Shown here: positions 1 to 11,774 of the stretch, in pieces
Position numbering within the stretch: the stretch's first letter is position 1
Layout of the letters: each line of letters starts with the position of its first letter
Assembly (NCBI GenBank): GCA_930367215.1
Contig: OV884056.1
Location: 249,019,127 to 249,083,126, forward strand
From: Pollenia angustigena
Lineage: Eukaryota > Arthropoda > Insecta > Diptera > Polleniidae
Direction of reading: 5' to 3'
Length of the DNA stretch: 64,000 nucleotides
Program-made: the position numbers and the translations under genes
Notes under the pieces: generated by a model
The model's database searches: none
What the model saw: only the letters and a program-made list of their open reading frames with translations
Told to the model about the DNA's origin: nothing

Positions 1-775
1 TTGTCCCCACTTGCTTCAAAAAATGTTATAACAGCTGCATAAAAGAATTTTCGGATTAGTTTCTGTAAGAGATGATGACAAAAGTTATTAAAAAGGAAAA
101 TACTTATTCGATTCGAAGAAAATAGTTTTTTTTTTAAACGAATTACAAATTTTGAAGGAAGTGCTAAGAAAACTAAAAGTGTCAAGTGATTATATAATGT
201 TCCTTAAGACTATAAAGTCAAACACCCGTAGAAAGGAAACGTGTTTTCTCATTTATAAAAACTAGGAAACGTGTTTTCTCATTTATAAAAACTAGAAAAA
301 GGCTTTCAAACAATTCTGTAAATGCTTATTTTGAACTAAAATCCTATTTTAAAAGAAATATTTTGCAATAACTTCTTTAAATAATTTAACTTTTTTGGTT
401 TAATACGAATTAATTGAATCAATTCTGTGGCAATTAGTGCTTACGCCTATTTGTTTAGTTTTATAGGAGAACAATTTAAAACTTTCAAGATGGCTTTGGA
501 AATTTGCTCCGAATTTAATAAAATCGTCAGTTCCCTACGTTTAAAGTTTTTTAGGTTATTTTTCCTAAACCTCCTAATTTCACAGATCGGTAGTTTTTAT
601 TATTCCAAATGTTATTGGGCATTGAAAAAAGATAAACAAAAAGTAATTTTGCTATATCTTCCTCAAAAATCCTACAAAATAATTTAAATTTTGCCCATGT
701 ACTTTTTTCTTTTTGCCACATAATTAAATAAGTTAAATGCATTTATAAACTTATTTAAAAGAAAAAAGTATTTTA
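1..775. other. AT-rich sequence, no gene recognised
   Basis: No coding region or mobile-element end is recognised here apart from the small tandem duplication at 235-294. The longest open frame (427-687) begins without a clear start context and resembles nothing known to me. Confidence 0.5.
235..294. repeat. 30-bp unit, two tandem copies
   Basis: A 30-bp unit beginning GGAAACGTGTTTTCTC is repeated exactly twice, at 235-264 and 265-294. Confidence 0.9.
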
Positions 776-1340
776 CATTTTTGGGAATACAAAATTTTAA
801 TTTCAAAAGATTAATTCCCAGTTTTAATTCTTGACAAAAACACTTGAAATTCATTGTTGATAGGATAAGCTATTCCTATGCGCATTTCACTGGTTGCTTA
901 GGCCAGATCATAAAAGGAAACTTCATCCATAAAGATTTTAGAAAACTAAAGATATTAAACCAAATAAAACTGTTAAACGTATAAGAATTCGTGCTTAATT
1001 CCCAGTTTTAATTCTTGACAAAAACACTTGAAATTCATTGTTGATAGGATAAGCTATTCCTATGCGCATTTCACTGGTTGCTTAGGCCAGATCATAAAAG
1101 GAAACTTCATCCATAAAGATTTTAGAAAACTAAAGATATTAAACCAAATAAAACTGTTAAACGTATAAGAATTATAGCTACAGTTCTACTTGTAATAATA
1201 TCAAAGTTTAAACAAAACACATCAACAATAAACAACAGTGGGTTTATCTCATCTTACATTCTCTACTACAATTAGTTTAAATTCTCTCAACATTAATTGT
1301 AGTTGTAAGTAGGTTAAGAAAAACAAAATAAAAATAACAA
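776..1340 (+). repeat. Family A dispersed repeat, two tandem copies
   Basis: Two directly repeated copies of a dispersed family. The body runs from CTTAATTCCCAG through GGCCAGATCAT to a 3' part ending near CTCATCTTACATTC. The first copy (from about 776) stops after AAACGTATAAGAATT; the second (from about 993) continues to the 3' end. The 5' edge carries TTTGGGAATACAAAATTTT, which can pair with the following AATTCCCA, and the 3' edge carries CTACAATT...AATTGTAG, so both ends can form hairpins. No coding capacity is seen. Other copies lie at 1399-1735, 13103-13250, 15530-15870, 19432-20160, 54618-54735 and 58480-58810. Confidence 0.8.
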
Positions 1341-1398
1341 CAACTTACAAAAGATGCTGTCAATTAAGTGTTTTTTAGGCTGTGCACTTGCCTGTTTA

Positions 1399-1735
1399 TT
1401 ATCAAAAAGTAATTTAAATTTTTGGGAATACAAAATTTTAATTTCAAAAGAGGGAATGTAAGATGAGATAAACCCACTGTTGTTTATTGTTGATGTGTTT
1501 TGTTTAAACTTTGATATTATTACAAGTAGAACTGTTGCTATAATTCTTATACGTTTAACAGTTTTATTTGGTTTAATATCTTTAGTTTTTCTAAAATCTT
1601 TATGGACGAAGTTTCCTGATGATCTGGCCTAAGCAACCAGTGAAATGCGCATAGGAATAGCTTATCCCATCAACAATGAATTTCAAGTGTTTTTGTCAAG
1701 AATTAAAACTGGGAATTAAGCACGAATAACAAAAT
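1399..1735 (-). repeat. Family A repeat, inverted copy joined to an orphan 5' end
   Basis: Bases 1399-1450 are a plus-strand 5' fragment of family A (TTTGGGAATACAAAATTTT). They join directly to an almost complete body in reverse orientation, starting GGGAATGTAAGATGAG at 1451 and ending CACGAATAACAAAATC near 1735. With the plus-strand copies at 776-1340 this forms an inverted cluster. Confidence 0.75.
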
Positions 1736-1839
1736 CTTTTGAAATTATTTAAAATATCTCAGGTAAATCTCGCTTTCCCGGGAAATTAAAAAGTCCGGGA
1801 ATCGAAAAACTCTATTCAAGATTAACAGCGTTCAACAGG

Positions 1840-2175
1840 GAAAGTTTTTCAAGCTTTTTTCTTTTTTCCCAAACAATTTTAGAAAAAGCATTTTTTGCAA
1901 TTCACTAAGCAAAAATTTGGTTTCATAATTTTTACAAACAGGTGAAATGGAATCAAAGCTGTTATGGAAGAATAAATTTCTTTACAGGAAACCGTTTTTG
2001 GGACATATTCTTACTGGTATTAATATTTTCTATTTATAATCTTACTTTTGACAAAATTTGCACCAAATTTTGAAAAAAATCATGTTGTAGATAAATCTTA
2101 TCGGGGACAATATTTTCAAAACCTTTTGAAAGGAAATATTTTTTAAAAGAAAACCAATTTGGGGAAAACATTTTC
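1840..2175 (+). repeat. Array D fragment (TTTTGGGACA-type repeat)
   Basis: This stretch, with TTTTTCAAGCTTTTTTC and later TTTTTGGGACATATTC, matches the start of the large array at 17430 word for word over long runs. It is a truncated member of the same tandem-repeat family. Confidence 0.65.
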
Positions 2176-2994
2176 TACACAGAAAAAATTATTAGTAGTT
2201 TTTTATCAATCAAAAAAATTATTTAAAAAGTATTTAAGTTTAATTAATGTGATAATTGAATCAATTATTATTTTGTTAAAAATATAATTTTGATTTAATT
2301 AACATTTAAGTTGTTTTTAAATAAATTTTGAATTAAAAAATTAAATAAATAACAAAAAATTATTTCGTTTAAAACAAAATAATTCAAACTGGTGAAATTG
2401 TTTGAAGCGGTAAAGTTATTTTTTAACATTTTTATACCCTTCACCTCAGGTGGAAAAGGGTATATATAAGTTTGTCATTCCGTTTGTAATTTCTACAATA
2501 GTGATCGAAGACCCTATAAAGTATATATATTCTGGGTCCTTATGAGGACAGAACTTGATTTAACGATGTCCGTCCGTCAGTCCGTCTGTCCGTCTTACGT
2601 TTGATATGTGTTTTCCGGAGACTCCAGACATGATAGCGGCTAGGTTGTTTTACATTTATGTCACATATAGTCCACCATTTCGTGCTATTGAAATTCAGCA
2701 AGATCGGTCCACAAATGGCTGAGATATGACAAAAAAACCACGACTACCTCTAATTTTTTCAAAAATCCCTTGTGGTTGTTGTATTTTTATTACTTTTTGC
2801 TGCATATCTTTGGAACGGCAAAAGCCAAAGTTTCCAAATTAGGTACACACATTTAGGTTGCCAATACACACCATCCTACAAAATGTGGGCGGGAGTGGAG
2901 AAGTGGGCGTGGTACCTCCCGTACAAAAAAAATTAAAAATTGTATAAAAACCTAAATTTTAGGGCTGCCATACGTCGTATGGATATGACTTATA

Positions 2995-4403
2995 CAGTAG
3001 TTTTGACTTAACTGCCTTTTGTTTACGTGCACTTTTGACTTAACTGCACAAAATTGATAATTTTAGGAACTATTCTTTATAATTCCATACAAATTCTTTT
3101 TTAAGTGCACTTTCTGTACCTGCACATTTAAGATAAATGCACATAATTTTTGGCATTTTAAAATTATTTTCATACAAAAATTCAAAGTTAGCTGCATTTT
3201 GACTTAACTGCCCAAAATACATATTTTCTGGAATTATTCTTCAAAATCCTTTTTTACGTGAATTTTGTATACCTGCACATTTTTCATATTTTTGGGCAGC
3301 TTTAAAATATTTACATACAAAACATCAAAGTTATCTGTTCACATGAAAATATATGGTGACAACTTTTTCACATAAATATCCACTTTGTTCCATACATTTC
3401 TATGTTCTTTGTGAATTCTCATTGTTTTTGTTAATGTTTCTTTTATATTAAATAAACATACATGTATAAAATGATCAGTTATTTCCCAGCTAGCATAGGC
3501 TGTTTGTTAGACGATTATGTTTAATACACAGCTCGTAAAAGAATCTTCTGATGATTATCTGACGAGTAACAAAAACATCTTAATCTGGTTTTAATTTATT
3601 ATTTTTTTATTTATTTTTTGATACGCTCGTCTTTTAATCTTGGAATGAACTTTTTGGGATTCTCTGTCGTATAACAGTTACTGAGCTACCTAAAAAAGAC
3701 CGTTTTTGAAGTATGAAAATGCAATTGCCAATACAATTTTCATAAAACAAACCGGCCTAAGGATCTGTAAAAAAGGATTTTCCGACAGGATTGTGTTGAT
3801 TTCGCGACCTTTAGGTTTGTTTTATAGAAATTGTATGAAAATTAGAAGTTTTACCATGAAAAATACGCTTGGTGCCCTTATTAAGGTAGCTTAGTCATGC
3901 GGCTGAGCATTTCACGAGTTGTGAAATAATACCTACATGAGTCTCATACGACTCTTGGCATGCTTTTTGAAAGACTCGTCAGATAATCTCTACATACATC
4001 ATAAACGATTCCCTTTACGATTAATATAAGCGTTATTCGCTGCGTTATGGAAGAATCTCTCATAGGAATCAGCACGTGTAACAGTTTCTCCCGTGCGAGG
4101 AATTGTCTACAATTAAAAAATGAGCTTGTCGACGATCAAAAACACTCTTTGTGAGATTCCCAGTAGACTCCTAGACGATTGAAAATAAAATTTTAATAAA
4201 ATATACATTTATGTATTAATAAAATAATTTTTTTATTCTACTTTAAAATCTAACACTTTACTTTAGCTGCACTTTTGTGTAGGTAACCACAATTGCGTAC
4301 CTGCACATTAAGGCAGGTAAATGCATTTAAGATAACTGCATTTTTGATTTACCTGCACAAAAAATCGTGCAAAGGAGATTGTGCAGCTAAGTCAAAACTA
4401 CTG
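2995..4403. mobile_element. pogo-like non-autonomous element, TA target
   Basis: The ends CAGTAGTTTTGACTTAACTG (2995) and CTAAGTCAAAACTACTG (to 4403) are inverted repeats, and TATA lies directly outside both. TA duplication and a CAGTA...CTTA(A/G)CTGC terminus fit the pogo group of Tc1/mariner. GACTTAACTGCAC-like words recur inside both ends (2995-3330 and 4260-4403). No transposase frame is present. It sits inside the DINE element, which reads through once it is removed. Confidence 0.75.
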
Positions 4404-4448
4404 TATACCAAAATATCGGAAATTTTTATGAGTTATAACCGAAATACT

Positions 4449-4681
4449 GGGGTCTAATCACCGCATACGATATCGAGCAAAATTGATCGAAATTATTTAT
4501 TTTGGTATCTTGAAACTTGATATCGAATGAAATGTATTGAATTTGAAATAATAGCATTCGACAACGAGTAACTCGACATTACATTTATCGAGTTTTCATT
4601 CGATACGCCAGTGTCTATCGTATGCAAAAAAATTCAATAGTTTATTCGATACGATAGTATCGAATGTGGTCAATAGACCCC
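4449..4681. mobile_element. Family H TIR element, 233 bp
   Basis: It begins GGGGTCTAATCACCGCATAC and ends GTCAATAGACCCC, imperfect inverted repeats, with GATATCGA and TCGATACGATA words inside. A second copy is at 63758-63980. Confidence 0.7.
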
Positions 4682-4704
4682 TGAATTCCAAAAAATTACC
4701 CTTT

Positions 4705-4958
4705 TTATACCCTTCACCGAAGGTACAAAAGGTATATATAACTGTAATTTCTACTATATTGATCCTACACCCTATAAAGTATATATATTCTGGGCCCTTA
4801 TGAAAAGCGAAGTTCAAAACCGGTTGTCTCTTATTTAAAAAAAAAAAATATTTGCCAGTTTTATTTAGTTTTTGTCTAGTTGCTCTGTATTCTGCTCGCA
4901 CAATGGTGAAGGGTATATAAGATTCGGCACAGCCGAATATAGCACTCTTACTTGTTTT
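4705..4958 (+). mobile_element. Short complete DINE-like element
   Basis: It runs from TTTATACCCTTCACCG through CACCCTATAAAGTATATA to GGTGAAGGGTATATAAG, the hairpin ATTCGGCACAGCCGAAT and the end TCTTACTTGTTTT. The short complete layout shows both ends of the family. Confidence 0.8.
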
Positions 4959-5319
4959 AATTAAATTTAAAAATATTATTTATTGAGAAAAAAATATTCA
5001 AAATATTAAATTTTTAGTAATCAATATAATCATTTTGGTAATAGGTGCAAAATCAACAAATGGGTTGCGTGATTATATGAATTTGGAACCATTTTAGTGA
5101 TTAGAGACAATTTTTAATTTTTTCTGTGTAACTCTCATATCTCTATAATCGATTGAAAAAATCCTCTTGAGATACTAAATAGAATTTGTTTTTAAATTTT
5201 TTTAATTTTGACTTATACATACAGTGGTGGCCAGGCCACATAACTAAAAACGTTGTTTTAAGACAAAACTTTCGCAGTGTAACTTTTTGAAGAGGCTTAT
5301 AATTGCCGTTAAACTGATA

Positions 5320-6100
5320 GAAAAGGCGTCATAACGCTGATGTATTTTGACATCAGTACTATGACAAGTGCCTTCGTATTTGACCCCATGACACTTTTCA
5401 TCATGGTGATGTCAACCTTAATATCACTTGTCCAAAGTGTCATCAGGGTCAAAATGAAATTATGTCATCAATGGGATGACACACCGGCATCCCAGAAATG
5501 ACGAACATATCCTCAGTGCGATGACGCAGTAACATCGGAGAAAGGACACATTAGCATCAATTGAATGACAGTTTGTCATTAAGTTAAGGTCATTGGAATT
5601 GACTCAAGTCAAAGTGAGAGAATATTATTATGTACTTACCCATTAAATATATTTGTTTCATGTTTGTCGAATTACGACCTTTGTTAACAGCAGAACTCTC
5701 AATAATTAGACACCAGCACCATGCCCCATATAGTTTTTGTAATCATTCTACTTTAAAAATTTCATGTATTTAACTTAATAATTTAAAAAAATAGAATGTA
5801 GGAATTTTTGCTTCTTATAATACATTGTAATCATGAAAATAATGTTAATAATATACAAAATTTGGCATCGAATTGATGTCACTATAGTTATTAGATAGAT
5901 GACACGTAAAAAATGACAAAATTGTACGAAGACGTTAGTCATTGGATAGATGTTATTTTTTTCATCATTGATGCCATTTGTAGTAACATTGATGTCACAA
6001 TTATGATGTTAGGGCATCATCAATATGAAGATGCATTTTTCTATAAGTGTATAACGAGTCGACAGTTTGCATTGTTGTTAATGCAAACCAGATGACGTTT
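5320..6100. mobile_element. Foldback element 1 with TGATGTCA-rich arms
   Basis: Both flanks (about 5320-5600 and 5870-6100) are packed with TGATGTCA, TGACATCA and GATGACAC words in mixed orientation. The centre (about 5608-5800) is unlike the arms and matches the centre of the element at 8197-9244: GAGAATATTATTAT, TACTTACCC, CAGAACTCTCAAT, ATTAGACACCAGCACCATG. The layout fits foldback elements. The open frame 5913-6095 is made of arm repeats and is not taken as a gene. Confidence 0.6.
5633..5641 (-). promoter_or_regulatory. Splice-donor consensus in the foldback 1 core
   Basis: On the minus strand this reads GGGTAAGTA, a near-ideal 5' splice site. A short frame with an ATG lies just upstream on the same strand. 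The equivalent place in the second foldback core (8555-8563) carries the same sequence. Use in splicing is inferred only. Confidence 0.35.
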
Positions 6101-6210
6101 AAAGTTTCTTTTAAGAAAAAAATGTTTAAACTATTTTCCAAGTAGTAGTTGTGTTTGGGTGGCCACGCAATTAGATAAAGTGTAGTTTTTGGTTGAATTT
6201 CCTTACTTAA

Positions 6211-6534
6211 GGCTAGTTTACACTCTATACTTTGTATTAATACGTGTCAAAAACTCAAGTAATATGTAAAAGTCTGATAGTGTGATAAAAATGAAAAAAG
6301 TTTGACATCCCATACGACTTCATCGTTTTTTGAAAAATGTCTAAATAATAATACTTTTCATTGGATCAGGCTTGCATTTTATTTCATGTGTGAGAGTTTA
6401 TTCTTTGTGTGGTGGTGTGAACACAAACTGTTGTGTTAAATTAAATTTTTTGACAGTGGCAAAAAACTCATTAGATTTCTATCTCACAAAGTATTATGGA
6501 ATACGTAAGACTTGTGAGATAGTGTAAACTAGCC
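6211..6534. mobile_element. MITE with GGCTAGTTTACACT ends
   Basis: The ends GGCTAGTTTACACTCTAT and ATAGTGTAAACTAGCC are inverted repeats around 324 bp with no coding potential. Flanks TTAA (left) and TTTATC (right) give no clear target duplication, so no superfamily is assigned. Confidence 0.7.
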
Positions 6535-7430
6535 TTTATCCTTTAAAAAAACTGTGTCATAAATTTCCAACAAAGTCTTAACCAAATTAATCTTACGACT
6601 GATCTGTATGTAAAATTGTCCGCTGAATCCGAATATAAAGTCGGAATTATCAAAAGAAGAACAGTTTTGGAGATATTCCAAAATAACCTTTATTTGTGTT
6701 TCTAAAAAAGATGATGTGACTTATATGCAAATATCTTCAAAAATATTAAACGGATTATTTATTTCTTTTTTTTTTAATGATGTATAATAAAATTACTAAA
6801 ATAACAATGGATTGCTAGTGAAGATTAATCAAGAAATGACAGAGTAACAATGGACAAAAACTCAAACTTCATGAACAATTTTATGATTTTTTGAAATTTT
6901 GCTCTTTTCAAGTTATTTTTTTTTAACCCAACATTAAAATTAGCCTAATTCAATACGGACATTTTGGACCCATTAGGATCTAGATTGTTTGAAAAAATGG
7001 CTAAGTTGCAGAAGATGAGTTGAATTATCCCACTTTTCAATGTGTATCAAATCAAAGAAAAACGTAACAAAAAAATAAATCGGGTTTTCCAATAAGGACT
7101 TGACAACTTTTTTTTTTATTCGGATTTCGGACAATTTTACATAAAGATTAGGTGTCAGATATATTGGTCGAAAAACTGTCACGTAGTGTAATTGGCGAAT
7201 TGAGTAGAGTAACGATGACGCCTTCGGCATGTAATCTGCACCAGTGTCGGCTATTGCACAAGAGTTAAATTGCTTAAAAAAATTGTGTTGATGCAATTCA
7301 CTTGTATAAGAAGACAAAGGATATTGAACCACTCCAACAGATAATAGAGTTATTTGTTGGGCCAGGATAAGAAATCCTTTTTTATATCCTTGGACAGCAA
7401 AAAAATGCACAAATATCTATACGGACAAAT
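6535..7430. other. No gene or element recognised
   Basis: AT-rich sequence. The minus-strand frame at 6973-7410 has no recognisable domain and its composition matches the surroundings. Confidence 0.5.
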
Positions 7431-7439
7431 TTGGTTTTG

Positions 7440-8090
7440 ATTTACGTGATTTCGCGGTGGTGTCTTAGTTCTGCTTTCACCAAGAGCACCTGTGCATGCG
7501 AATAAAAAATTCATACAACAGGTAGCAAATTTAGGTATAAACTGTTCAAGTTTAGTGCCGCCTCTTGTTTTGGATTTGGAGCTATCCAGCCTCCACTGTG
7601 AATCTTCCACCCATCAGTTTCTGAGTAATAGCTGGATCCTAGGATCAGGGATTCGCATTTGGATAGAACAGACAGCCACCACGCGCACTCTGCAAGTACC
7701 CCTATGAAGCACACAGCAAGTACTCCTATACACAGTCCACAGCCTTATATTCATTCCAGTGCTGCTGACTGGGGTCTTCATGGCTCCGGTGGCTTTCTGA
7801 TAAACACCCCAGACTCAGGAAATCTGAAGGAAAGAATGTCATGCACCTCTGGACACTATCACTTCTTTGTTTCGAGGAACTCCATGGTAACGACTTTTAA
7901 ACAGAAAAGATAAATCTTCTGATACCTCTCGGCGGTTTCTCTATCATCAGCAATACAGTTGCTAGCATACATCTTGAGATCTTACGGATCCCAAACATGA
8001 ACTTCTCCTGATTTGTTACACTGCACCATGCTATTCATCAATGGGGATACCTCTTAATGTTTTTCAAACCCGTTCAAGGACTACTGATAA
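7440..8090 (-). pseudogene. Degraded coding-like fragment, possible processed gene remnant
   Basis: GC content is visibly higher than in the neighbours. One minus-strand frame from about 8085 down to 7785 stays readable through only a few stops. It contains the words NKSGEVHVWDP and, after a stop, DLKMYASNCIADDRE and ERYQKIYLFCLK. VHVWDP resembles the end of a WD40 blade, but one blade is weak evidence and I do not recognise the parent protein. Below 7785 the frame is lost. No introns, promoter or poly-A tract are evident. It could be a processed pseudogene, a captured exon or part of an unrecognised retroelement. The short plus-strand frames 7492-7707 and 7659-7913 overlap it and look like shadows. 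Confidence 0.35.
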
Positions 8091-8196
8091 TCACTTAATA
8101 AAGAGTTTTAATTTTCTCTAAATATTTTACTACTCTTCCTTAGAAGAGCAGAGTAATTTTCGGACTTTATTATTAGCCCTATTCATAAAATAACTA

Positions 8197-9244
8197 CACT
8201 CACAATATTCTGTACGTAAAATTAACTGAAATTGTTATATAAAATAAATGAAAATTCAATTAAAAACCGGCCTACTTATTTTTCATTTATTTTTAACAAA
8301 AAGTTCATATAATTTTTACTGTCAAAAATTCAACACCATATTCCGTAAAATCAAATAAATATTCAGTTATTTTGTGAAATTTTACTGTCAAAAATTCAAC
8401 ACCATATTCAGTAAAAACAATTAAATATTCAGTTATTTTTTTAAATTCAGTAATTTTCGTTTACTCCACAAAAGAGCCGAATTTCTAAAAAATACCAGAC
8501 AGACACCAGTCCGCTTGTTTTTCTTATAAGCGATAGAGGGAGAATATTATTATTTACTTACCCTGATACACACGTTTGTTTTACTTTTGTTGTACTGACC
8601 ACGTTGTTTACAGAAGAACTCTCAATTATAAGACACCAGCAGCATGACCGATATGGCTTCGCAATTATTTTACTTTTAAAATTTGATGTATTTAACTAAA
8701 TTATTTTAACAAAAAGAAAATGGGAAGTGCTTACACAAAACAAGCAATTCATTTTTTTATAGATAAGTAAAAATTGTTTTTTGCTAGTTAAATTGTATAA
8801 AATAACTGAATATTTAATTGTTTTTACTGAATATGGTGTTGAATTTTTGACAGTTAACTTTTATAAAATAACTGAATATTTAATTGTTTTTACGGAATAT
8901 GTAGTTAATTTTTTGACAGTTAATTTCTATAAGATAACTGAATATTCTTTTGGTTTCACGGAATTCGCGGTTGAATTTTTGACAGTAAAAATTAAATGAA
9001 CTTTTCGTTGCTTTAAATTACATTTTTATTTAATTTAACATAAAGAAGAACTTAACTCAATCAACGGACAATATTAACTGCAACTGAAAATCCGTATTAA
9101 TATGCACTTAGTTTTTTGAATAACTGTTAGAATCAGTTAAAAATAAATTTGCTTAGAATTTTAAATGTTTATTTATTTAAAAATGACTGAACGGAATATT
9201 TCTTAAATAAACTATAGTCCGTTACTGTAATAATATTGTGAGTG
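8197..9244. mobile_element. Foldback element 2 of family B, TA target
   Basis: It starts CACTCACAATATTCTGTACG and ends TAATAATATTGTGAGTG, with TA directly outside both ends (8195-8196 and 9245-9246). Long arms carry two to three tandem copies of a unit of about 60 bp in opposite orientation: left TTTTACTGTCAAAAATTCAA, right TTGAATTTTTGACAG and ATAACTGAATATTTAATTG. The central core (about 8535-8710) is shared with the element at 5320-6100. The same outer ends occur in the short MITEs at 19618-20004 and 60251-60634. The frame 8781-8999 is translated arm repeat. Confidence 0.8.
8555..8563 (-). promoter_or_regulatory. Splice-donor consensus in the foldback 2 core
   Basis: Minus-strand GGGTAAGTA, aligned with the same motif at 5633-5641 within otherwise diverged cores. 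Function is inferred only. Confidence 0.35.
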
Positions 9245-9647
9245 TAGAAATGTCCAGCTGTTGACAGGAAACACCACGTTGAGAAAGAATATAGACAATT
9301 GATACCGAATTTATAGCCTTCCACAGCCCCCAATTCGATATCTTTTTTCGGCTATACGGACAATAAGAAGGTCGATTAAATGTGTCAGGACTTGGAGGTG
9401 GTTCTGCACATAAAAAAAATTGCACGTCTCAAAAAAAAAAGAAAAAATAACAAGAATCGGTTGCGGTTGCGGTTTGGCTGAAAATGCTTAAGAAATATAA
9501 ATATGCAGCAAAGTCGTTGCTAATTATAAGTCCACCACTGTCTGTATGTACTTATAAATCATTATTTAGATTAAGATTAATACAAATAAATTGGATTTTT
9601 CCATAAATCAGGCCATAATTCTTTTTAAAAACCGGAAATATTTAAAG

Positions 9648-10612
9648 CAGTGTTCGAAAATAAAAACTAAATTCGGTAGATTTGTGGAAAACACATACGC
9701 TAATAAGGAGTACTATACGCTAATAGTGTTTGTGTAGAAAATCATTAAAAAAATAACGTTTCCCTGTTTGTTATCTTTCGAATACAAAACTCAACAAAAG
9801 ATGAGAACAATTAATTCCGTTCGGTTGTTTTTAAAAACCACAAATTTCATTGTGTTCGGTTGGGCTCATTAATGTTCGTCGCTTATTTTACAAAAACAAA
9901 ATACAATTCGAACAAAAAAATCAAAAAGCCTGCAAAATAATTTTATGGCGTTTGCTTTTCTGAGTAAAATTCTGCATTTTTTCTGCCTTTTACATTTTTT
10001 TATGTTCTTGTGCTATTTTAAAAGTGTAAAGCGTTCTTTTCTGATGATGTTCCCTTTAAAATTAAAAAAATATGCAACATGTTCAACACTCATTTTAAAT
10101 AAAGGGGCATGACTGCAGCAATAGATCAAGGCGAATTTAGAACAAGGTGGTCGCAAGTTTCGAACCGTAAGCAGTAACAATGTAATACAGAAAACATCTG
10201 TTGTTTCTGTTGGCATTGGATTGGTGTTGTCTTGCCACCACCTGTAATTGAATTTACCTTGCGCTAAATGTACTTTATTGTTTAATGCCGTAATTTGTGT
10301 GCTTTTGTAAACGAAAAATATGAAGCACTTCTTAAAAATTAGGGGAGCATTTAAACATTTTGCTAAATTACATGTAACATTTATGCAACACTTTTTTTTA
10401 GAAAAGAAAACGCCATTACACAAACAAAACATATACACAATGCACATACAAGCATTACATACAGAACATTATATAATATTCGGCGCTTTCTTGAAAATAG
10501 TTACGAACGGTATTCAGGGTTTTGTTCGTCTACACAATCACTAAAAAATAAATGTCGTTCTTGGATGTGTGAGCCGAACGCTAAATAATGCACTGTTTAT
10601 TTTCGAACACTG
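9648..10612. mobile_element. hAT-like non-autonomous element, 965 bp
   Basis: The ends CAGTGTTCGAAAATAAA and TTTATTTTCGAACACTG are perfect inverted repeats of 17 bp. They are flanked by ATTTAAAG (9640-9647) and GTTTAAAG (10613-10620), an 8-bp target duplication with one mismatch. CAGTG ends with 8-bp duplications are typical of the hAT superfamily. The internal frames (10013-10447, 10320-10544) show no BED finger or DDE transposase. A reversed relative is at 46760-47315. Confidence 0.85.
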
Positions 10613-11009
10613 GTTTAAAGTTCATTTAAGTAATATATGATGGAGAAAATGGTAATAACAGTTTGCGGAGGTGAGCAATTTCCAAAAAGTATTTTTGATT
10701 TGGTTTTAGTAGCAAAATAGTCTGAAGTGTTTGCCATTTATTGCAACACACAAATATTCTGATAATCTATAACATTTTTATATATATTTTGCTTTTAAAG
10801 ATACGATTTATCCCCTTTAAAGATTTATTTATCGACTCGAATATTTTTATAAAAGTAAACAAATTTTTCAGCGAAAGCTTTTTATTATAAAGGAACAATA
10901 AAAACATTTTTATCTGTCTATTAAGATAACAAATTAGAAAAAAATGCATACATTCATAAAAAAAATAAAAACAAAAATATGTCATCAAGATAGAACAATG
11001 AATTAGGGA

Positions 11010-11774
11010 CACTTTTTGGGTTTGAGATTAATGTTTATTTAATTCTTTAATTAGCTAATCTGAGAATTAAGTTAATCTAGTATCAATTGAATTAGATATT
11101 TTTGGGTGGTGGTTTAAGCCATGTAGCGCTACCATAGTGAGCACAAATAAATGGAAACATTTTATCAAGCAATATGGATGTTTTCAAAGAAGAAGAAGAA
11201 AATGCGCGAATTTAATATTGTTTACAAGGTAGAAATTTTTTGTGTTTAAAGAAAAATCTGTGGTTTTCATGTGCAACCGCGTATGTCTATTTTTTTTGAT
11301 TTTGAAATGTTGATGCTATATTGCTTAATTTTAAGCGCTCTTTACATTTAAAAAAAAAATTTTAAAAACAGATAGGCCCATTCCGATGTTTTAACTCAAT
11401 TACAAAGTTCAAAAGGTGCAATATCTAACCCATAGTTTGATCTAGAATGGTTTTTTCGGCTCTCCTGAAAAATTTAATTTTAAGACATACGCGGTTGCCC
11501 ATGAAAACCACAGAAATTATATTAAAGAAAAAATATAGAATGGAAAAATTATATAAAAGTGCTAAGCAATAAATCATGTTTTAAAATGTATTTTTTGTTT
11601 ATATTTTTGCAAAAGTTCTTTACGTTAAACATGTGTATGTTAACAGTTTAAGTTAAGATTTAAACCACCACCATTAGCCGATTAAACTATCAAAAAAAAG
11701 TTGAAAAATACAACTCAAAAAGTAAATACGGAGATAAAAGTTAATTTAATCGCTAATCTCTAACCCAAAAAGTG
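11010..11774. mobile_element. Long-TIR (foldback-type) element
   Basis: The outer ends CACTTTTTGGGTTTGAGATT and GAGATTAGCG...(reverse) CCCAAAAAGTG pair. Further in, GGTGGTGGTTTAAG (11106) pairs with TTTAAACCACCACC (11661), and TGGTTTTCATGTGCAACCGC (11264) pairs with the reverse of GCGGTTGCCCATGAAAACCA near 11490. The arms therefore extend about 290 bp each with gaps. No coding region and no clear target duplication. Confidence 0.7.

Larger units (their letters stand above)
2436..4958 (+). mobile_element. DINE-1/INE-1-like (Helentron-type) element, interrupted
   Basis: It starts TTTATACCCTTCACCTC and carries GAAGACCCTATAAAG, TATATATATTCTGGGTCC and the GTCCGTCCGTCAGTCCG run. This order is known from the non-coding DINE-1/INE-1 elements of flies, non-autonomous relatives of Helitrons. 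It has no coding region. A pogo-like element (2995-4403), a small TIR element (4449-4681) and a second short DINE copy (4705-4958) interrupt or extend it. A reversed relative of its inner part (2760-2940) is found at 41808-41970. Confidence 0.75.
2174..5134. mobile_element. Outer foldback-like element with ACACAGAAAAAATTA ends
   Basis: The left end TACACAGAAAAAATTATTA near 2174 is the reverse complement of the right end TTAATTTTTTCTGTGTA near 5134. The flanking arms (2174-2420 and 4960-5134) consist of AATT-rich words. A DINE-like element and its own insertions fill the interior. No transposase is visible. Confidence 0.5.

Noticed and set aside
8781..8999. Frame of 72 codons with internal repeats (KITEYLIVFTEY-like)
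   Set aside because: It consists of the tandem units in the right arm of the foldback element at 8197-9244.
10013..10544. Overlapping frames of 144 and 74 codons within the hAT-like element
   Set aside because: They lack BED or DDE motifs and are not preserved in the second copy at 46760-47315.
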